Part shown: piece by piece, positions 15,901 through 24,586 of the stretch
Position numbering within the stretch: the stretch's first letter is position 1
Layout: every line of letters begins with the position of its first letter
From: JAGXKT01 sp964531695
Lineage (GTDB): Bacteria; Planctomycetota; Phycisphaerae; SM23-33
Direction: 5' to 3'
Assembly (NCBI GenBank): GCA_964531695.1
Contig: CAZHEH010000015.1
Span: forward strand, 1 to 64,000
Length of the DNA: 64,000 nt
Program-made: the position numbers and the translations under genes
Notes under the pieces: model-generated
Seen by the model: only the letters and a program-made list of their open reading frames with translations
Told to the model about the DNA's origin: nothing
The model's database searches: none

Positions 15901-16312
15901 GGTCTTCCTGGACACGAATGTTGTCCTCTACAGCATCGACAGGTCATCGCCCCGCAAACGCGATCAGGCGAGGGAACTGCTGCGGGCGGCCGCGGAACAG
16001 GGCAACGGGGCGATCTCCACGCAAGTCCTTCAAGAGGCCTACGTGGCCGGACCGAGGAAGCTTGGCGTCGATCCGATGATCATGAAGCAGATCGTGGCGT
16101 CCCTCGGGAACATGGAGGTCGTCATCGTGGATGCTCCGATGGTCCAACGGGCGATCGATCTGGCCGTACTCGACCAGATCTCATTCTGGGATGGTCTCAT
16201 CCTGGCCGCCGCAGGGGCCGCTCAATGCGACATCGTCTGGACCGAGGACCTGTCCGACGGGCAGACTATCGGCGGCGTTCGTATCGAGAATCCGTTCAAG
16301 GCACGGCCGTGA
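15893..16312 (+). CDS. PIN-domain toxin (VapC-type ribonuclease)
   Basis: 139 residues from a GTG start that overlaps the antitoxin stop codon. The PIN catalytic acidic residues are visible: D7 in VFLDTNVVLY, E in STQVLQEAYV, D in SFWDGLILAAA and the final acidic pair in VWTEDL. PIN toxins are Mg-dependent ribonucleases that cleave tRNA or rRNA. The arrangement (antitoxin first, short overlap, own promoter) is classic type II. No nearby mobility gene is seen. Confidence 0.9.
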   Translation: MSKVFLDTNVVLYSIDRSSPRKRDQARELLRAAAEQGNGAISTQVLQEAYVAGPRKLGVDPMIMKQIVASLGNMEVVIVDAPMVQRAIDLAVLDQISFWDGLILAAAGAAQCDIVWTEDLSDGQTIGGVRIENPFKARP

Positions 16313-16562
16313 GGCGAGCCATCGCGCTGCCGAGGAGTTCGGCAAGCCCGCTGAAGCGGGCTACCCGCATAGGCGAGGGCGGCCTTTCGGCCCCGCGTCC
16401 CAAGGACCGGGGCTACGCCCGACTGCAACGGCAGAAGGCCCATAAACGGGCCCGAGTACGCGAACGGCCTCGGGCCGGGCCGAATAGGCCCGGCAGGCCA
16501 CCGGGGCAAACCGGCCCGGCACAGTCATGAGGCAAACGGGGCCTGCGGGGACAGCTCCGCCA
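16313..16562. repeat. Convergent gap with palindromic hairpins
   Basis: No gene. Several short perfect inverted repeats occur in sequence: AGCCCGCT/AGCGGGCT near 16348-16366, GGCCC/GGGCC near 16437-16450, and CGGGCC/GGCCCG near 16480-16495. They separate the toxin gene from the convergent glycosyltransferase-like gene and may terminate both transcripts; none has a clean T-run. Confidence 0.4.
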
Positions 16563-18788
16563 CTACTCCCGCGTCAACTCGTAGATCGTGATCCACGGGA
16601 CGCGGCCGGGCTGTGTCGTGGGCTGCTTGGCCGGTGGGGTCGTGGCGGGGTCAGCGGCCGGTTGCGTCGCGGCCGGGCGCGTCGCGGCGCGGGCGCCCTG
16701 TTCGGCGTCGGCGTGGACATGCGCGTGGACACGCACCAGGCCCTCCGCCCGCATTCGCTCGATGACGTCGATCTCCGGCCGGCGGCCGGCCTTCAGATCC
16801 GCGATGATCCGCCGGCCCCCCAGCTCGGCCGGGTAGCCGTAGCTCGCGGCGAGCCGTGTGATCTCCCGCCAGTTGACCCACAGGTGCGTGACGCCGCGCT
16901 GCCGCAGCGACGCGGCGACGCCCCCCGGCGAGCGGCCCTCGCGCACCCGCCGCGCCAGCGGATGATCGTCGAAGGCGGTGGCGTAAAGCGTATCCGGCGG
17001 GAAGTAGAACGGCGTGGCCGAGCCGACCAGAAGAAGCCGCGAACCCTCGGGTAGCTCGGCAAGGTGGCGGTACGGCGACATTTCGGTCGTGATCGCCTCG
17101 CCCGGGAACGGCACGTCGACGCGCGAGGCCGATGAATACAGGAAGACGCCGCGCGCAATGAGGAGGTTGATTACCACGCCCGCCCCGAACAGGATCAGCG
17201 CCGGGCGGCGTCCCCAGGGCCCGTCCGCCGGCGGCGCGACGTTCTTGCGAAACGGATTGCTCGGCAGGCGGCTCAGGCGGGCCAGCGCCCCCGCCGCCAA
17301 GATCGCCAGCGGAACCATCACCGGCGAGATGAACCGGGACGGCATACCGTGCGTCACGGCCGTCCATACCCCGAGCTGTACCGCCGCCACGCCGAGCAAC
17401 GAAGATTGCCACGCCCGGGGCGGCTCGCGGTCCGCGACCATCGCCGCCACGGCCCCGAGCGCCAGCAGCAGCGTGATCGGCCCGAATACCTGCGAGAGGA
17501 TGAAGTTGTTGACGAACAGCTCGACGCGCCCGAGCCGCTCGGGCCGGTTCCATTCGTCGGGCTCGGGCACGGGCGGCTGGTGCGCCGGGCCGTGGCCGGC
17601 GACCCAGCGCTGCTCGCATTCCGGCGTCCAATGCGCCCGCCCGAACGTGCGGGTCATCAGCGGGAAGACGGGGTTGCCCGTGTGGATCGTGTTGCGGATC
17701 AGCCACGGCGAGAACAGCACGAGCGCCGCGGCCAGCGCCAGGCCCACGGCCGCGAGGCGTCGCGGCCGGCGAACCGCTGAAATCGCCATCACCAGCAGGA
17801 CGGGCCCGAGGACGAAGCCCACGGACAGGTACTTCGTCGCGCAGGCGGCACCGAGCATCAGCCCGATGCACAGCCCCGCCCGCCAATCCGCCGTGTCAAA
17901 CCAGTGCCGCAGCCACAGCAGCGCGACCGCGAGGTAGCAGATCGCCGCCAGCTCGACCATCGCCAGCCAGCTCAGGTAAAGGAAGATCGGCGTGGTCGCC
18001 AACAGCCCGGCCGCGAAGCGCGCGCGGGCCTCATCCTCCCGCCGCAGCTCGAAGTAGGCCCCCGCCACCATGAGCACGCCGAACACGCCGTGCAGCGTCT
18101 TGGCGAGGTACATGCCTTCGTACGCGCCGTTGCGGAGGACCATGCCGAGCAGGAAGAGCATCTCGACGCCCAGCGGGTAGTGCCCGTAGACGTTGTGCTC
18201 CGTCTGATGCACGTGCCCGGCGGCCAGGTACTCGCGCGGGAGCTGGAGGTGGTACTCCAGTACGTCATAGGCGTCGCCGGTCGGGCCGCCGATCCGCCCC
18301 GGCGCGCGGACCGTTCCGGCCAGCCAGATGCCCACGGCCGCGGCGATGACGACCCACAGCAGCGCCCGGCCGTCGTGCCGCTTGGGGAACTGCCACTGCT
18401 CCAGCGCGTGGCGCGCCTGCACGCCGGTCAGCACGAGCCCGGCCACGACGATGACCCACCAGACCCACGTCGTAAGCACACCGAACGTGCCGAGGATCAG
18501 CATGAGCGTCGAAAGCCCCCACAACCCCAGCGCGCAGGCCGTGACGACCTTCAGCCCGGTCGAGGCATCCGCCGGAGCGATCCGCTTGACCGCCGGCCAG
18601 GCGTAGCCGCCCGCGGCGGCGACGATCAACCCCGCCAGCCCCGCGTGCACGAGCAGCGCGTTGAGCCCGGCGACCCACCCGGCCGGGAAAAAGCCCATCA
18701 GGTGGAAGAAGAGCCCGCCGCCGGCCAGGAGGATCAGGACGCCCAGCCACCGGGTAGTCAGCATGCCGTGCTGTGGGTCTTCGCTCAT
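16563..18788 (-). CDS. Polytopic membrane glycosyltransferase-like protein (GT-C/ArnT-like)
   Basis: 741 residues with about 12 membrane spans in the first 560. The loop after the fourth span (APGRIGGPTGDAYDVLEYHL, then YGHYPLGVEMLFLLGM) carries the acidic residues expected of GT-C enzymes, which transfer sugars from polyprenyl-phosphate donors on the outer face of the membrane. A soluble C-terminal domain (residues about 575-700) ends in a Pro/Thr/Gln/Ala-rich tail and EITIYELTRE-like terminus. It begins 1 bp after the stop of the PDZ-ABC exporter gene, suggesting that the exporter supplies or removes a lipid or glycan substrate. The transferred sugar is unknown. Confidence 0.7.
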   Translation of the reverse strand: MSEDPQHGMLTTRWLGVLILLAGGGLFFHLMGFFPAGWVAGLNALLVHAGLAGLIVAAAGGYAWPAVKRIAPADASTGLKVVTACALGLWGLSTLMLILGTFGVLTTWVWWVIVVAGLVLTGVQARHALEQWQFPKRHDGRALLWVVIAAAVGIWLAGTVRAPGRIGGPTGDAYDVLEYHLQLPREYLAAGHVHQTEHNVYGHYPLGVEMLFLLGMVLRNGAYEGMYLAKTLHGVFGVLMVAGAYFELRREDEARARFAAGLLATTPIFLYLSWLAMVELAAICYLAVALLWLRHWFDTADWRAGLCIGLMLGAACATKYLSVGFVLGPVLLVMAISAVRRPRRLAAVGLALAAALVLFSPWLIRNTIHTGNPVFPLMTRTFGRAHWTPECEQRWVAGHGPAHQPPVPEPDEWNRPERLGRVELFVNNFILSQVFGPITLLLALGAVAAMVADREPPRAWQSSLLGVAAVQLGVWTAVTHGMPSRFISPVMVPLAILAAGALARLSRLPSNPFRKNVAPPADGPWGRRPALILFGAGVVINLLIARGVFLYSSASRVDVPFPGEAITTEMSPYRHLAELPEGSRLLLVGSATPFYFPPDTLYATAFDDHPLARRVREGRSPGGVAASLRQRGVTHLWVNWREITRLAASYGYPAELGGRRIIADLKAGRRPEIDVIERMRAEGLVRVHAHVHADAEQGARAATRPAATQPAADPATTPPAKQPTTQPGRVPWITIYELTRE

Positions 18789-18789
18789 G

Positions 18790-20913
18790 CTACCCGCCCG
18801 CGAACTGGGTCCGGTACAGGTGCTCGTAGACCTTGCACCGATCGAGCAACTCCTCGTGCCGGCCGGCGTCGACGATCCGCCCGGCGTCCATGACCACGAT
18901 GCGATCGGCCGACCGCACGGTCGCGAAGCGGTGCGCGATCATCAACGTGGTCCGCCCGGTGATGAAGTGCTCCATCGCCTCGTGGATCTTCCGCTCGGAC
19001 TCGGCGTCGATCTGGCTCATGGCCTCGTCGAAGATCAGGATGCGCGGGTCGCGCAGGATCGCCCGCGCGATGGTGATGCGCTGCTTCTGCCCGCCGGAGA
19101 GCGTGGCCCCGCGCTGGCCGACCATCGTGTCATAGCCGTCGGGCAGGTCGCGGACGAACTCGTCGACGAAGGCCTGCTTCGCCGCGTCGCGGACGGCCTC
19201 GTGCGTCGGCCGCCGCAGGCCGTAGGCGATGTTCTCGGAAATCGTCGCGTTGAACAGCACCGCGTCCTGCGTGACCACGCCGATCTGCCGGCGCAGCGAG
19301 CGGAGCGAGACGTTCGCGATGTCGCGGCCGTCGATGCGGACCGCGCCCGCGGTCGGCTCGATCAGCCGCGGCAGCAGCAACACGAGCGTCGTCTTGCCCG
19401 AGCCGTTCGGGCCGACGATGGCGACCTTCTCGCCGGCGGCGATCTCCAGGTTCACGTCCGCCAGCGCGTCGGCGGCGGCGTTCGGGTAGCGGAAGCGCAC
19501 GTCCTCGAACGTGACGTTCTCGCCGTGCGGCGGCAGCGTCGGCGCGTTCGGCACGCGGCGTTCCTTCGGCTCGTGGTGCAGCTCGAAGACTCGCTTGGCG
19601 GCCGCGTCCGCCGCCTGGAAGCGGTTCGCCACGCGGGCGAGCTTTCGGACCGGGTCGAACATGGCCGCCAGGCAGCCCATCCACGCCAGGAAGATCGTCG
19701 GGTCCATCTTGTGGTGCAGCACGAAGTAGCCCGCCACGCCCGCGGCGATCATGCCGGCCGTCACGCCGATGGCCTCCACGCTCGGCGACGTGGCCGAGTC
19801 CACGCGGGCCATGCGGTCCTGCTGCTTGAGGAGCTTGCGGTTCTCGCGCAGGAACCGCTTGCGCTCGGCCGTCTCCATCGTGTACGCCTTGACGACGCGG
19901 ATGCCCGTCAGCGTCTCCTCCAGCACCGCCAGCATGCCGGACCAGCTCTCCAGGGCCCGGCGGGAGGCCCGCTTCATCAGCTTGCCGAACCGCTGGAGCA
20001 GGAAGAACGCCGGCGGGCCGGCGATCAACGCCACGAGCGTGAGCTTCCACGAAAGGATCAGCGCCATCGCGACCGAGCCGACCGCCTTGGCCGGCTCCAC
20101 GAGCGTCTTGCCGAACAGCGTCATCTGCCCCAGGGCGATCACGTTCGTGTCCTGCACGAAGCGGCTCATCGTGTCCGTCGTGCCGCGGGAGGCGTAGAAC
20201 GTCACCGGCAGGCGGAGCGCGGTGTTGTAGCTGTCGCAGCGGATGTCCATGATGGCCCGCCATACGGCCGTCTGCACGAAGTACTCCTGCCCGAAGCGAA
20301 GCACGTCGCGCAGGACCGTCACGACCAGCCCGATGCCGAGGATCCACAGCAGGATCGGGTACCGGCCGGCGTAGGTCCGGGGCTCGGGAATGCGCGAGGC
20401 CACCGCCCCCAGCGCTTTGGCCGTGCCGCCGGGAGAGTCCATCCGGATCGACACGCCCTCGCGAACCCGCTCCGTCGCGGGGTTGTAGGTGCGCACCACG
20501 GCCGTGTCGCCCGGAGAGACCCGGGCCAACTCGCGCATCAGGTCGTCGCCGCGCTGGAGCGGCCGGGCGGGCGTACCGACGATCCACACGCCCGGTCGGA
20601 TACCCGCCTCCGCGGCGGGCCCGCCGTCGGATACGGAAATCACGTCCACCACGAGAGATACGGGCTGCCCCTCCACCTGGGTACCGGCCGGCACGACGCG
20701 CTGGACGAGCATGGCGCCGAGGCGGTCCTGGGCGTTCTCCCGCCAGGCCCAGCCGTGGAGCCCTTCGGGGTCGATGAGCACCTTGGCGGCCGGGGCGATG
20801 AGCCCCAGGCCCCCGCCCCAGAGCATGGCGATGAGGACCACGCAGACGATCGAGATCGCCAGGCGGGTCCGGTACGGGCGCAGGTAGCGGATTGTCCGGA
20901 AGAAGTCGCGCAT
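18790..20913 (-). CDS. ABC exporter (MsbA-like) with an inserted PDZ domain
   Basis: 707 residues, membrane and ATPase domains fused. Span 1 is at 17-40; instead of a short loop, residues 81-160 form a PDZ-like domain (DVISVSDGGPAAEAGIRPGV, then SPGDTAVVRTYNP) before span 2 at about 185-203. The other spans and coupling helices follow normally. The ATPase has Walker A GPNGSGKT (501-508), signature LSGGQ (605-609), Walker B RILIFDEA and H-loop His661. The D-loop reads SQID rather than SALD. Transported substrate is probably a lipid or lipid-linked glycan given the coupled GT-C-like gene. The exoplasmic PDZ domain is unusual and may recruit a periplasmic partner. Confidence 0.9.
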   Translation of the reverse strand: MRDFFRTIRYLRPYRTRLAISIVCVVLIAMLWGGGLGLIAPAAKVLIDPEGLHGWAWRENAQDRLGAMLVQRVVPAGTQVEGQPVSLVVDVISVSDGGPAAEAGIRPGVWIVGTPARPLQRGDDLMRELARVSPGDTAVVRTYNPATERVREGVSIRMDSPGGTAKALGAVASRIPEPRTYAGRYPILLWILGIGLVVTVLRDVLRFGQEYFVQTAVWRAIMDIRCDSYNTALRLPVTFYASRGTTDTMSRFVQDTNVIALGQMTLFGKTLVEPAKAVGSVAMALILSWKLTLVALIAGPPAFFLLQRFGKLMKRASRRALESWSGMLAVLEETLTGIRVVKAYTMETAERKRFLRENRKLLKQQDRMARVDSATSPSVEAIGVTAGMIAAGVAGYFVLHHKMDPTIFLAWMGCLAAMFDPVRKLARVANRFQAADAAAKRVFELHHEPKERRVPNAPTLPPHGENVTFEDVRFRYPNAAADALADVNLEIAAGEKVAIVGPNGSGKTTLVLLLPRLIEPTAGAVRIDGRDIANVSLRSLRRQIGVVTQDAVLFNATISENIAYGLRRPTHEAVRDAAKQAFVDEFVRDLPDGYDTMVGQRGATLSGGQKQRITIARAILRDPRILIFDEAMSQIDAESERKIHEAMEHFITGRTTLMIAHRFATVRSADRIVVMDAGRIVDAGRHEELLDRCKVYEHLYRTQFAGG

Positions 20914-21036
20914 GAGAGAGCGGGCGGACGGTTATACGCCGCGACCGGTGCCGAGGTCAACGCGGCCGGGAGCGGCGCCGACAGCCGCCGGCCGGCGTTC
21001 GCGCCCCCTTCGCGCCGCGGGCCTCGCTCCGCCGCC

Positions 21037-22224
21037 CTACCGGACGGTCAGGAAGTACTCCATGAGTTCGCAGCCGCGCTCCACGTGGAGGTCGCCGCGC
21101 TCGGCCGTGCGTTCGCAGAAGGGCCCGCCGAGGACCGACTCGATCCGCTTGCCCGCGACGGCGAAGGGCACCGGGTCGTGCGTGTGGGTCCGCACGGCGC
21201 ACGGGGTCGGGTGGTCCGGCAGCACGAGCATTCGCCAGTCGTCGCCCTCGCGCCGGAGCCGCTCCATCAGCGGGCCGACGATGTGCTCGTCGATCCGCTC
21301 GATGGCCAGGATCTTGTCCGAGTAGTTGGCGTTGTGCCCGGCCTCGTCCGGGGCCTCGACGTGGACAAACACCAGGTCCAGCTCATCCAGCGCCGCCACG
21401 GCCGCTTCGCCCTTGCCGGCGAAGTTCGTGTCCACGTAGCCGGTGGCGCCCTCGACCTCGATGACCCGCCAGCCGATGAGCTTGGCCAGGCCGCGGACCA
21501 GGTCCACCGCGGTGATCGCCGCCCCGTTGAGCCCGTAGACCTCCGCGAACGGATCGAGCCGCGGCATCTTGCCCTCGCCCCACAGCCAGATGCTCGTGGC
21601 CGGATTCTCCCCGAGGTCGCGCCGCACGACGTTCACGTCGTGCTCGGCGAGCATCCCCCGACTGCGGGAGATCAGATCCCGCAACGGCTCGGCGCCCTTG
21701 CCCGAGGGCAGGTGGTCGTCGGCCTTCTCGCCGAGGAGGTCGTGCGGCGGGGTGGTGCCCACCTTGCATTCCCCGCGATAGGTCATCAGGTGGCGGTAGC
21801 TGACGCCGGGGTAGAACCGCACGGGCAGGTCGCCGGCCAGGGCGTTCATCTCCTCGATCAGGGACGTCGCTTCCTTCGTGGAGATGTGCCCGGCCGAGTG
21901 GTCCTCCATGACGCCCTCGATGATCGTCACGAAGTTGCAGCGAAAGACCCACTCGTCCGCGGCGACCTCGAGCCCCTGGGCGGCCGCCTCCAGCGGCGCG
22001 CGCCCCGTGTACCACTTGCGGGGGTCGTAGCCGAGGACGGACAGGATCGCCACGTCCGAGCCGCAGGGCAGACCTTCGGGCACGTTGCGGACGGTGCCGA
22101 CCTTGCCCTGTGCGGCCAGTGCGTCGATGTTCGGCTTGCTCGCCACGTCCAGCGGGGTCTTGCCGTCCAGCTCGTCCAGCGGCTGGTCCGCGGCGCCGTC
22201 GGGTATCACTATGGCATACTTCAT
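21037..22224 (-). CDS. apgM: Cofactor-independent phosphoglycerate mutase, archaeal type (or alternative homoserine kinase)
   Basis: 395 residues, alkaline-phosphatase superfamily. MKYAIVIPDGAAD holds the first metal Asp (D9); the phosphorylated Ser is S56 in GLPCGSDVAILSVLGYDP; GHNANYSDKI and LVLPDHPTP give further metal ligands. It interconverts 2- and 3-phosphoglycerate in canonical members. It follows homoserine dehydrogenase in the same orientation. Bacterial members in this position have been proposed as a substitute homoserine kinase, so its true reaction is open. No ThrB-like gene is in view. Confidence 0.9.
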   Translation of the reverse strand: MKYAIVIPDGAADQPLDELDGKTPLDVASKPNIDALAAQGKVGTVRNVPEGLPCGSDVAILSVLGYDPRKWYTGRAPLEAAAQGLEVAADEWVFRCNFVTIIEGVMEDHSAGHISTKEATSLIEEMNALAGDLPVRFYPGVSYRHLMTYRGECKVGTTPPHDLLGEKADDHLPSGKGAEPLRDLISRSRGMLAEHDVNVVRRDLGENPATSIWLWGEGKMPRLDPFAEVYGLNGAAITAVDLVRGLAKLIGWRVIEVEGATGYVDTNFAGKGEAAVAALDELDLVFVHVEAPDEAGHNANYSDKILAIERIDEHIVGPLMERLRREGDDWRMLVLPDHPTPCAVRTHTHDPVPFAVAGKRIESVLGGPFCERTAERGDLHVERGCELMEYFLTVR

Positions 22225-22238
22225 GTTGGTGCCTGGTG

Positions 22239-22493
22239 GTTGGTAGGTAGTAGTTGGGGGTTGGTCGCTCGCGGCGGGTCGTTGGGCTACTGCCGCCCGT
22301 CGTCGGGCGGCACGTTCGCTTCGGCATCCTTGCGGCGTCGCAGGTATCCGATGTAACCGTTGAGCAGATTCAGAAGCGCCACGCCGTCCCGCTCCTTCAT
22401 TCGTCGCAGCGCCTCGGCCTCAGCATAGTCCTCGTCCAGACACACAACATTTATCACCTCGACCCACCATCCACCAACTCCCACCTACCCAAC
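22239..22493. repeat. Inverted-repeat pair bounding a collapsed gene cassette
   Basis: The left arm (22239-22267, starting GTTGGTAGGTAGTAGTTGG) and the reverse complement of the right arm (22460-22493, starting GTTGGGTAGGTGGGAGTTGG) align over about 30 bases with small gaps and end in a shared TCG. The right arm touches the hom stop codon. The G/T-rich strand asymmetry is unlike surrounding DNA. A short ORF remnant lies between the arms. Confidence 0.55.
22287..22484 (-). pseudogene. Remnant of a four-helix bundle protein (23S rRNA IVP/TIGR02436-like)
   Basis: The frame encodes CLDEDYAEAEALRRM and LLNGYIGYLRRRK, the last helix of small four-helix bundle proteins (pattern LDE..Y.EAE..RRML.GYI.YL). 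Those proteins are normally about 120 residues; here only the last helix remains and it seems to be interrupted by KERDGVAL. A Shine-Dalgarno-like GAGGTGAT derived from the right inverted repeat sits before an ATG that is out of frame with this remnant. I read it as an internally deleted gene. Family match is from memory. Confidence 0.45.
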
Positions 22494-23833
22494 TACAGTG
22501 CTTCCGGATGCTCATCCACGATCCCGATGCACACGCTGCCGGGCTCGATTTCGTCGAGGGCGTCGATCTGCTCCAGGGCGCGGCGGACGTTGCCTTCCTC
22601 GGCCTGGTCGGTCGTGATGACCACCGGCACGTGCCGGGCGGCCGTGGCGTGGGCGTACTCCGGCTCGTGCTGGAGGACCGAGTAGATGCTGATGTCGTGC
22701 TCGCCGAGGCGCGTGGCGATCTGGGCCAGCACGCCCGGGCGGTCCAGCGCCGTCACGCGGAGGTAGTACCGCATGCGGGCCGCGTCCGGGGGGAGCTGCT
22801 GGGCCGGCTCGGCGCGGTCCGGCCAGGCGGGCAGGGCCTCGAAGGTCCGCCCCGCCGTGCCCGTCGCCACGGCCGCGATGTCCGCGACGATGGCCGAGCC
22901 GGTCGGCATGCCGCCCGCCCCGCGTCCGTAGTACATCGTGTGCCCGGTGGCGTGCCCGTAGACGCTCACGGCGTTGAACGGCCCCGACACCCACGCCAGC
23001 GGATGCTCCTGCGAGATGAACGCCGGGCGGACGTGCAGCGACAGCCCGTCGTCCCGGTTGTGGGCGATGGCCAGCAGCTTGACGACGTAGCCCAATTCCG
23101 CCCCGTACCTCACATCGCTGAGGGCGAGCTGGTCGATGCCCTGGACCGGAATCGCCTCGAAGTCCACGTCCCGCCCGAACGCCAGCGACGCCAGGATCGC
23201 CAGCTTGTGCGCCGAGTCCGTGCCGGATACGTCCAGCGTCGGGTCCGCCTCCGCCAGTCCGTCCCGCTGGGCCTCGGACAGCGCGTCTGCATAGGTCTTG
23301 TTCTCCCACGCCATGGCCGTGAGGATGTAGTTGCACGTCCCGTTGACGATGCCGTAGAGCGCGTCGATGCGGTTGGCGATGAGCCCGCCGGTCAGCGCCC
23401 GCACGATGGGAATGCCCCCGGCGCAGCTCGCCTCGAAGGCGATGCACCGCCCGTGCTCGCGCGCCAAGGCATACAGCGCCCGGCCGTGATGCGCCAGCAA
23501 CGCCTTGTTCGCGGTGACCACGTCCTTGCCCGCGGCCAGCGCCTTCTCGACGATCTCCCGCGCGACGGTCGTGCCGCCGACCAGCTCGACCACCACGCCC
23601 ACGTCCGGGTCGTTCAGGGCGTCGTCCAGCTCCGTGCGGAACAGACCCTCGTCCAGACCCATCTCCCGCGCGTGCGTGAAGTCCAGTTCGACGATGTGCC
23701 GCAACTCCAGCTCCGGGCGAATCCGCCGCGAGAGCATCTCGCGGTCGCGCGTCAGGAGCGTGGCGGCCGCGCCGCCCACGGTCCCGCAGCCCACGATCGC
23801 CACGCCGAAGGTACTCGTTGCCTCGCTCGCCAT
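22493..23833 (-). CDS. hom: Homoserine dehydrogenase
   Basis: Reduces aspartate semialdehyde to homoserine for threonine and methionine synthesis. 446 residues from MASEATSTFGVAIVGCGTVG. The Rossmann NAD(P) motif GCGTVGG is at 15-21; ASCAGGIPIVRAL, YGIVNGTCNYILT, DALSEAQRDGLAEADPTLDVSG and the catalytic-domain segment follow. A C-terminal ACT domain (about residues 355-440, YYLRVTALDRPGVLAQIA) indicates feedback control by an amino acid, usually threonine. The start was chosen as the ATG just before the Rossmann strand. It is upstream of apgM in the same direction. Confidence 0.96.
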   Translation of the reverse strand: MASEATSTFGVAIVGCGTVGGAAATLLTRDREMLSRRIRPELELRHIVELDFTHAREMGLDEGLFRTELDDALNDPDVGVVVELVGGTTVAREIVEKALAAGKDVVTANKALLAHHGRALYALAREHGRCIAFEASCAGGIPIVRALTGGLIANRIDALYGIVNGTCNYILTAMAWENKTYADALSEAQRDGLAEADPTLDVSGTDSAHKLAILASLAFGRDVDFEAIPVQGIDQLALSDVRYGAELGYVVKLLAIAHNRDDGLSLHVRPAFISQEHPLAWVSGPFNAVSVYGHATGHTMYYGRGAGGMPTGSAIVADIAAVATGTAGRTFEALPAWPDRAEPAQQLPPDAARMRYYLRVTALDRPGVLAQIATRLGEHDISIYSVLQHEPEYAHATAARHVPVVITTDQAEEGNVRRALEQIDALDEIEPGSVCIGIVDEHPEAL

Positions 23834-23935
23834 GCGTTCGGTCTCCCTGCCCATCCGCCGGGCTCGGCCCAGGCGGGCAGGGCGGATCGTACGGGCGGCG
23901 CCGCACGAGTTCAAGCGGCGCCCAAGGCCGCCGGC

Positions 23936-24586
23936 CTACCGGTTCTGCTCGGACGGCCGCACCTCGTGCTCGTAGAAGAGCTTGGCGATGCGGTCCGACA
24001 TGATGGCGCAGAGCTTGACGGTGAGGTCGTGGGCGTAGTCGGAGGACGTGTTGGTCGTCATGGGCGTCTCGACCGGCTCGATGGCGTAGCCCGCCGGGTC
24101 GTCGCCGGGCCCGAGCCGCTGACCCGAGGGAACGTCCAGCACCTTGACGGTCGCGGCCATGCGGCCCTTCCAGAGCCCCCCCGCCGGCGAGTCCTGGAGC
24201 GAGAATTCGTCGATGCGAACCAGGAGGACGAGGTCGGCGTCGAGCCGCTCGGCCGCGCTCACGGGCTCCAGGGCGCCGAGGCCGGCGTACGCGGCCAGAT
24301 CGAGCTGCCGCTCGTACGGCACCGTCGCGTGCGTCACGTCCTCGGACTTCAGCCGCTCGTTCAACACCTCCGTGAGCTTGCGGGCGACGGAGTGCTCCGT
24401 CTCGTGACCGGCCGTTTCGACGAACACCAGCAGCTTGCGGTGCTCCGGCAATTCGTAGACCGCCTCCCGCGTCTGCGGCCTGTCGACCACGGAGGCGAGG
24501 AACCCCATCAGGTTCCCGCAGGAGGCCAGGCCCATCGACAGGGCCGCCAGGGACGCCACGGCAAACACGCGACGCGCGGTTCTCAC
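23936..24586 (-). CDS. Lipoprotein of unknown function (paralogue A)
   Basis: 216 residues with signal peptide and lipobox GLASC (Cys23). The domain starts with KLLVFVETAGHETEHSVARKLTEVLNERL, includes RLDADLVLLVRIDEFSLQDSPAGGLWKG and ends DRIAKLFYEHEVRPSEQNR. The layout matches the neighbouring lipoprotein: a conserved VFV..... start, a middle strand VLLVRIDEFSLQD matching VLFVSMIEYSLQE, and a terminal (A)KxFYxHE. It resembles CsgG/GNA1162-type outer-membrane-associated lipoproteins in layout only. Its start overlaps the stop of paralogue B by 4 bp. Confidence 0.75.
   Translation of the reverse strand: MRTARRVFAVASLAALSMGLASCGNLMGFLASVVDRPQTREAVYELPEHRKLLVFVETAGHETEHSVARKLTEVLNERLKSEDVTHATVPYERQLDLAAYAGLGALEPVSAAERLDADLVLLVRIDEFSLQDSPAGGLWKGRMAATVKVLDVPSGQRLGPGDDPAGYAIEPVETPMTTNTSSDYAHDLTVKLCAIMSDRIAKLFYEHEVRPSEQNR

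Noticed and set aside
16313..16562. Possible CRISPR-like repeats
   Set aside because: The hairpins differ from one another and have no regular spacing or spacers.
18661..22356. A 1.2-kb-residue-scale open frame on the plus strand opposite the ABC exporter and apgM genes
   Set aside because: Same reason: an antisense shadow in GC-rich DNA; the minus-strand genes have complete catalytic motifs.
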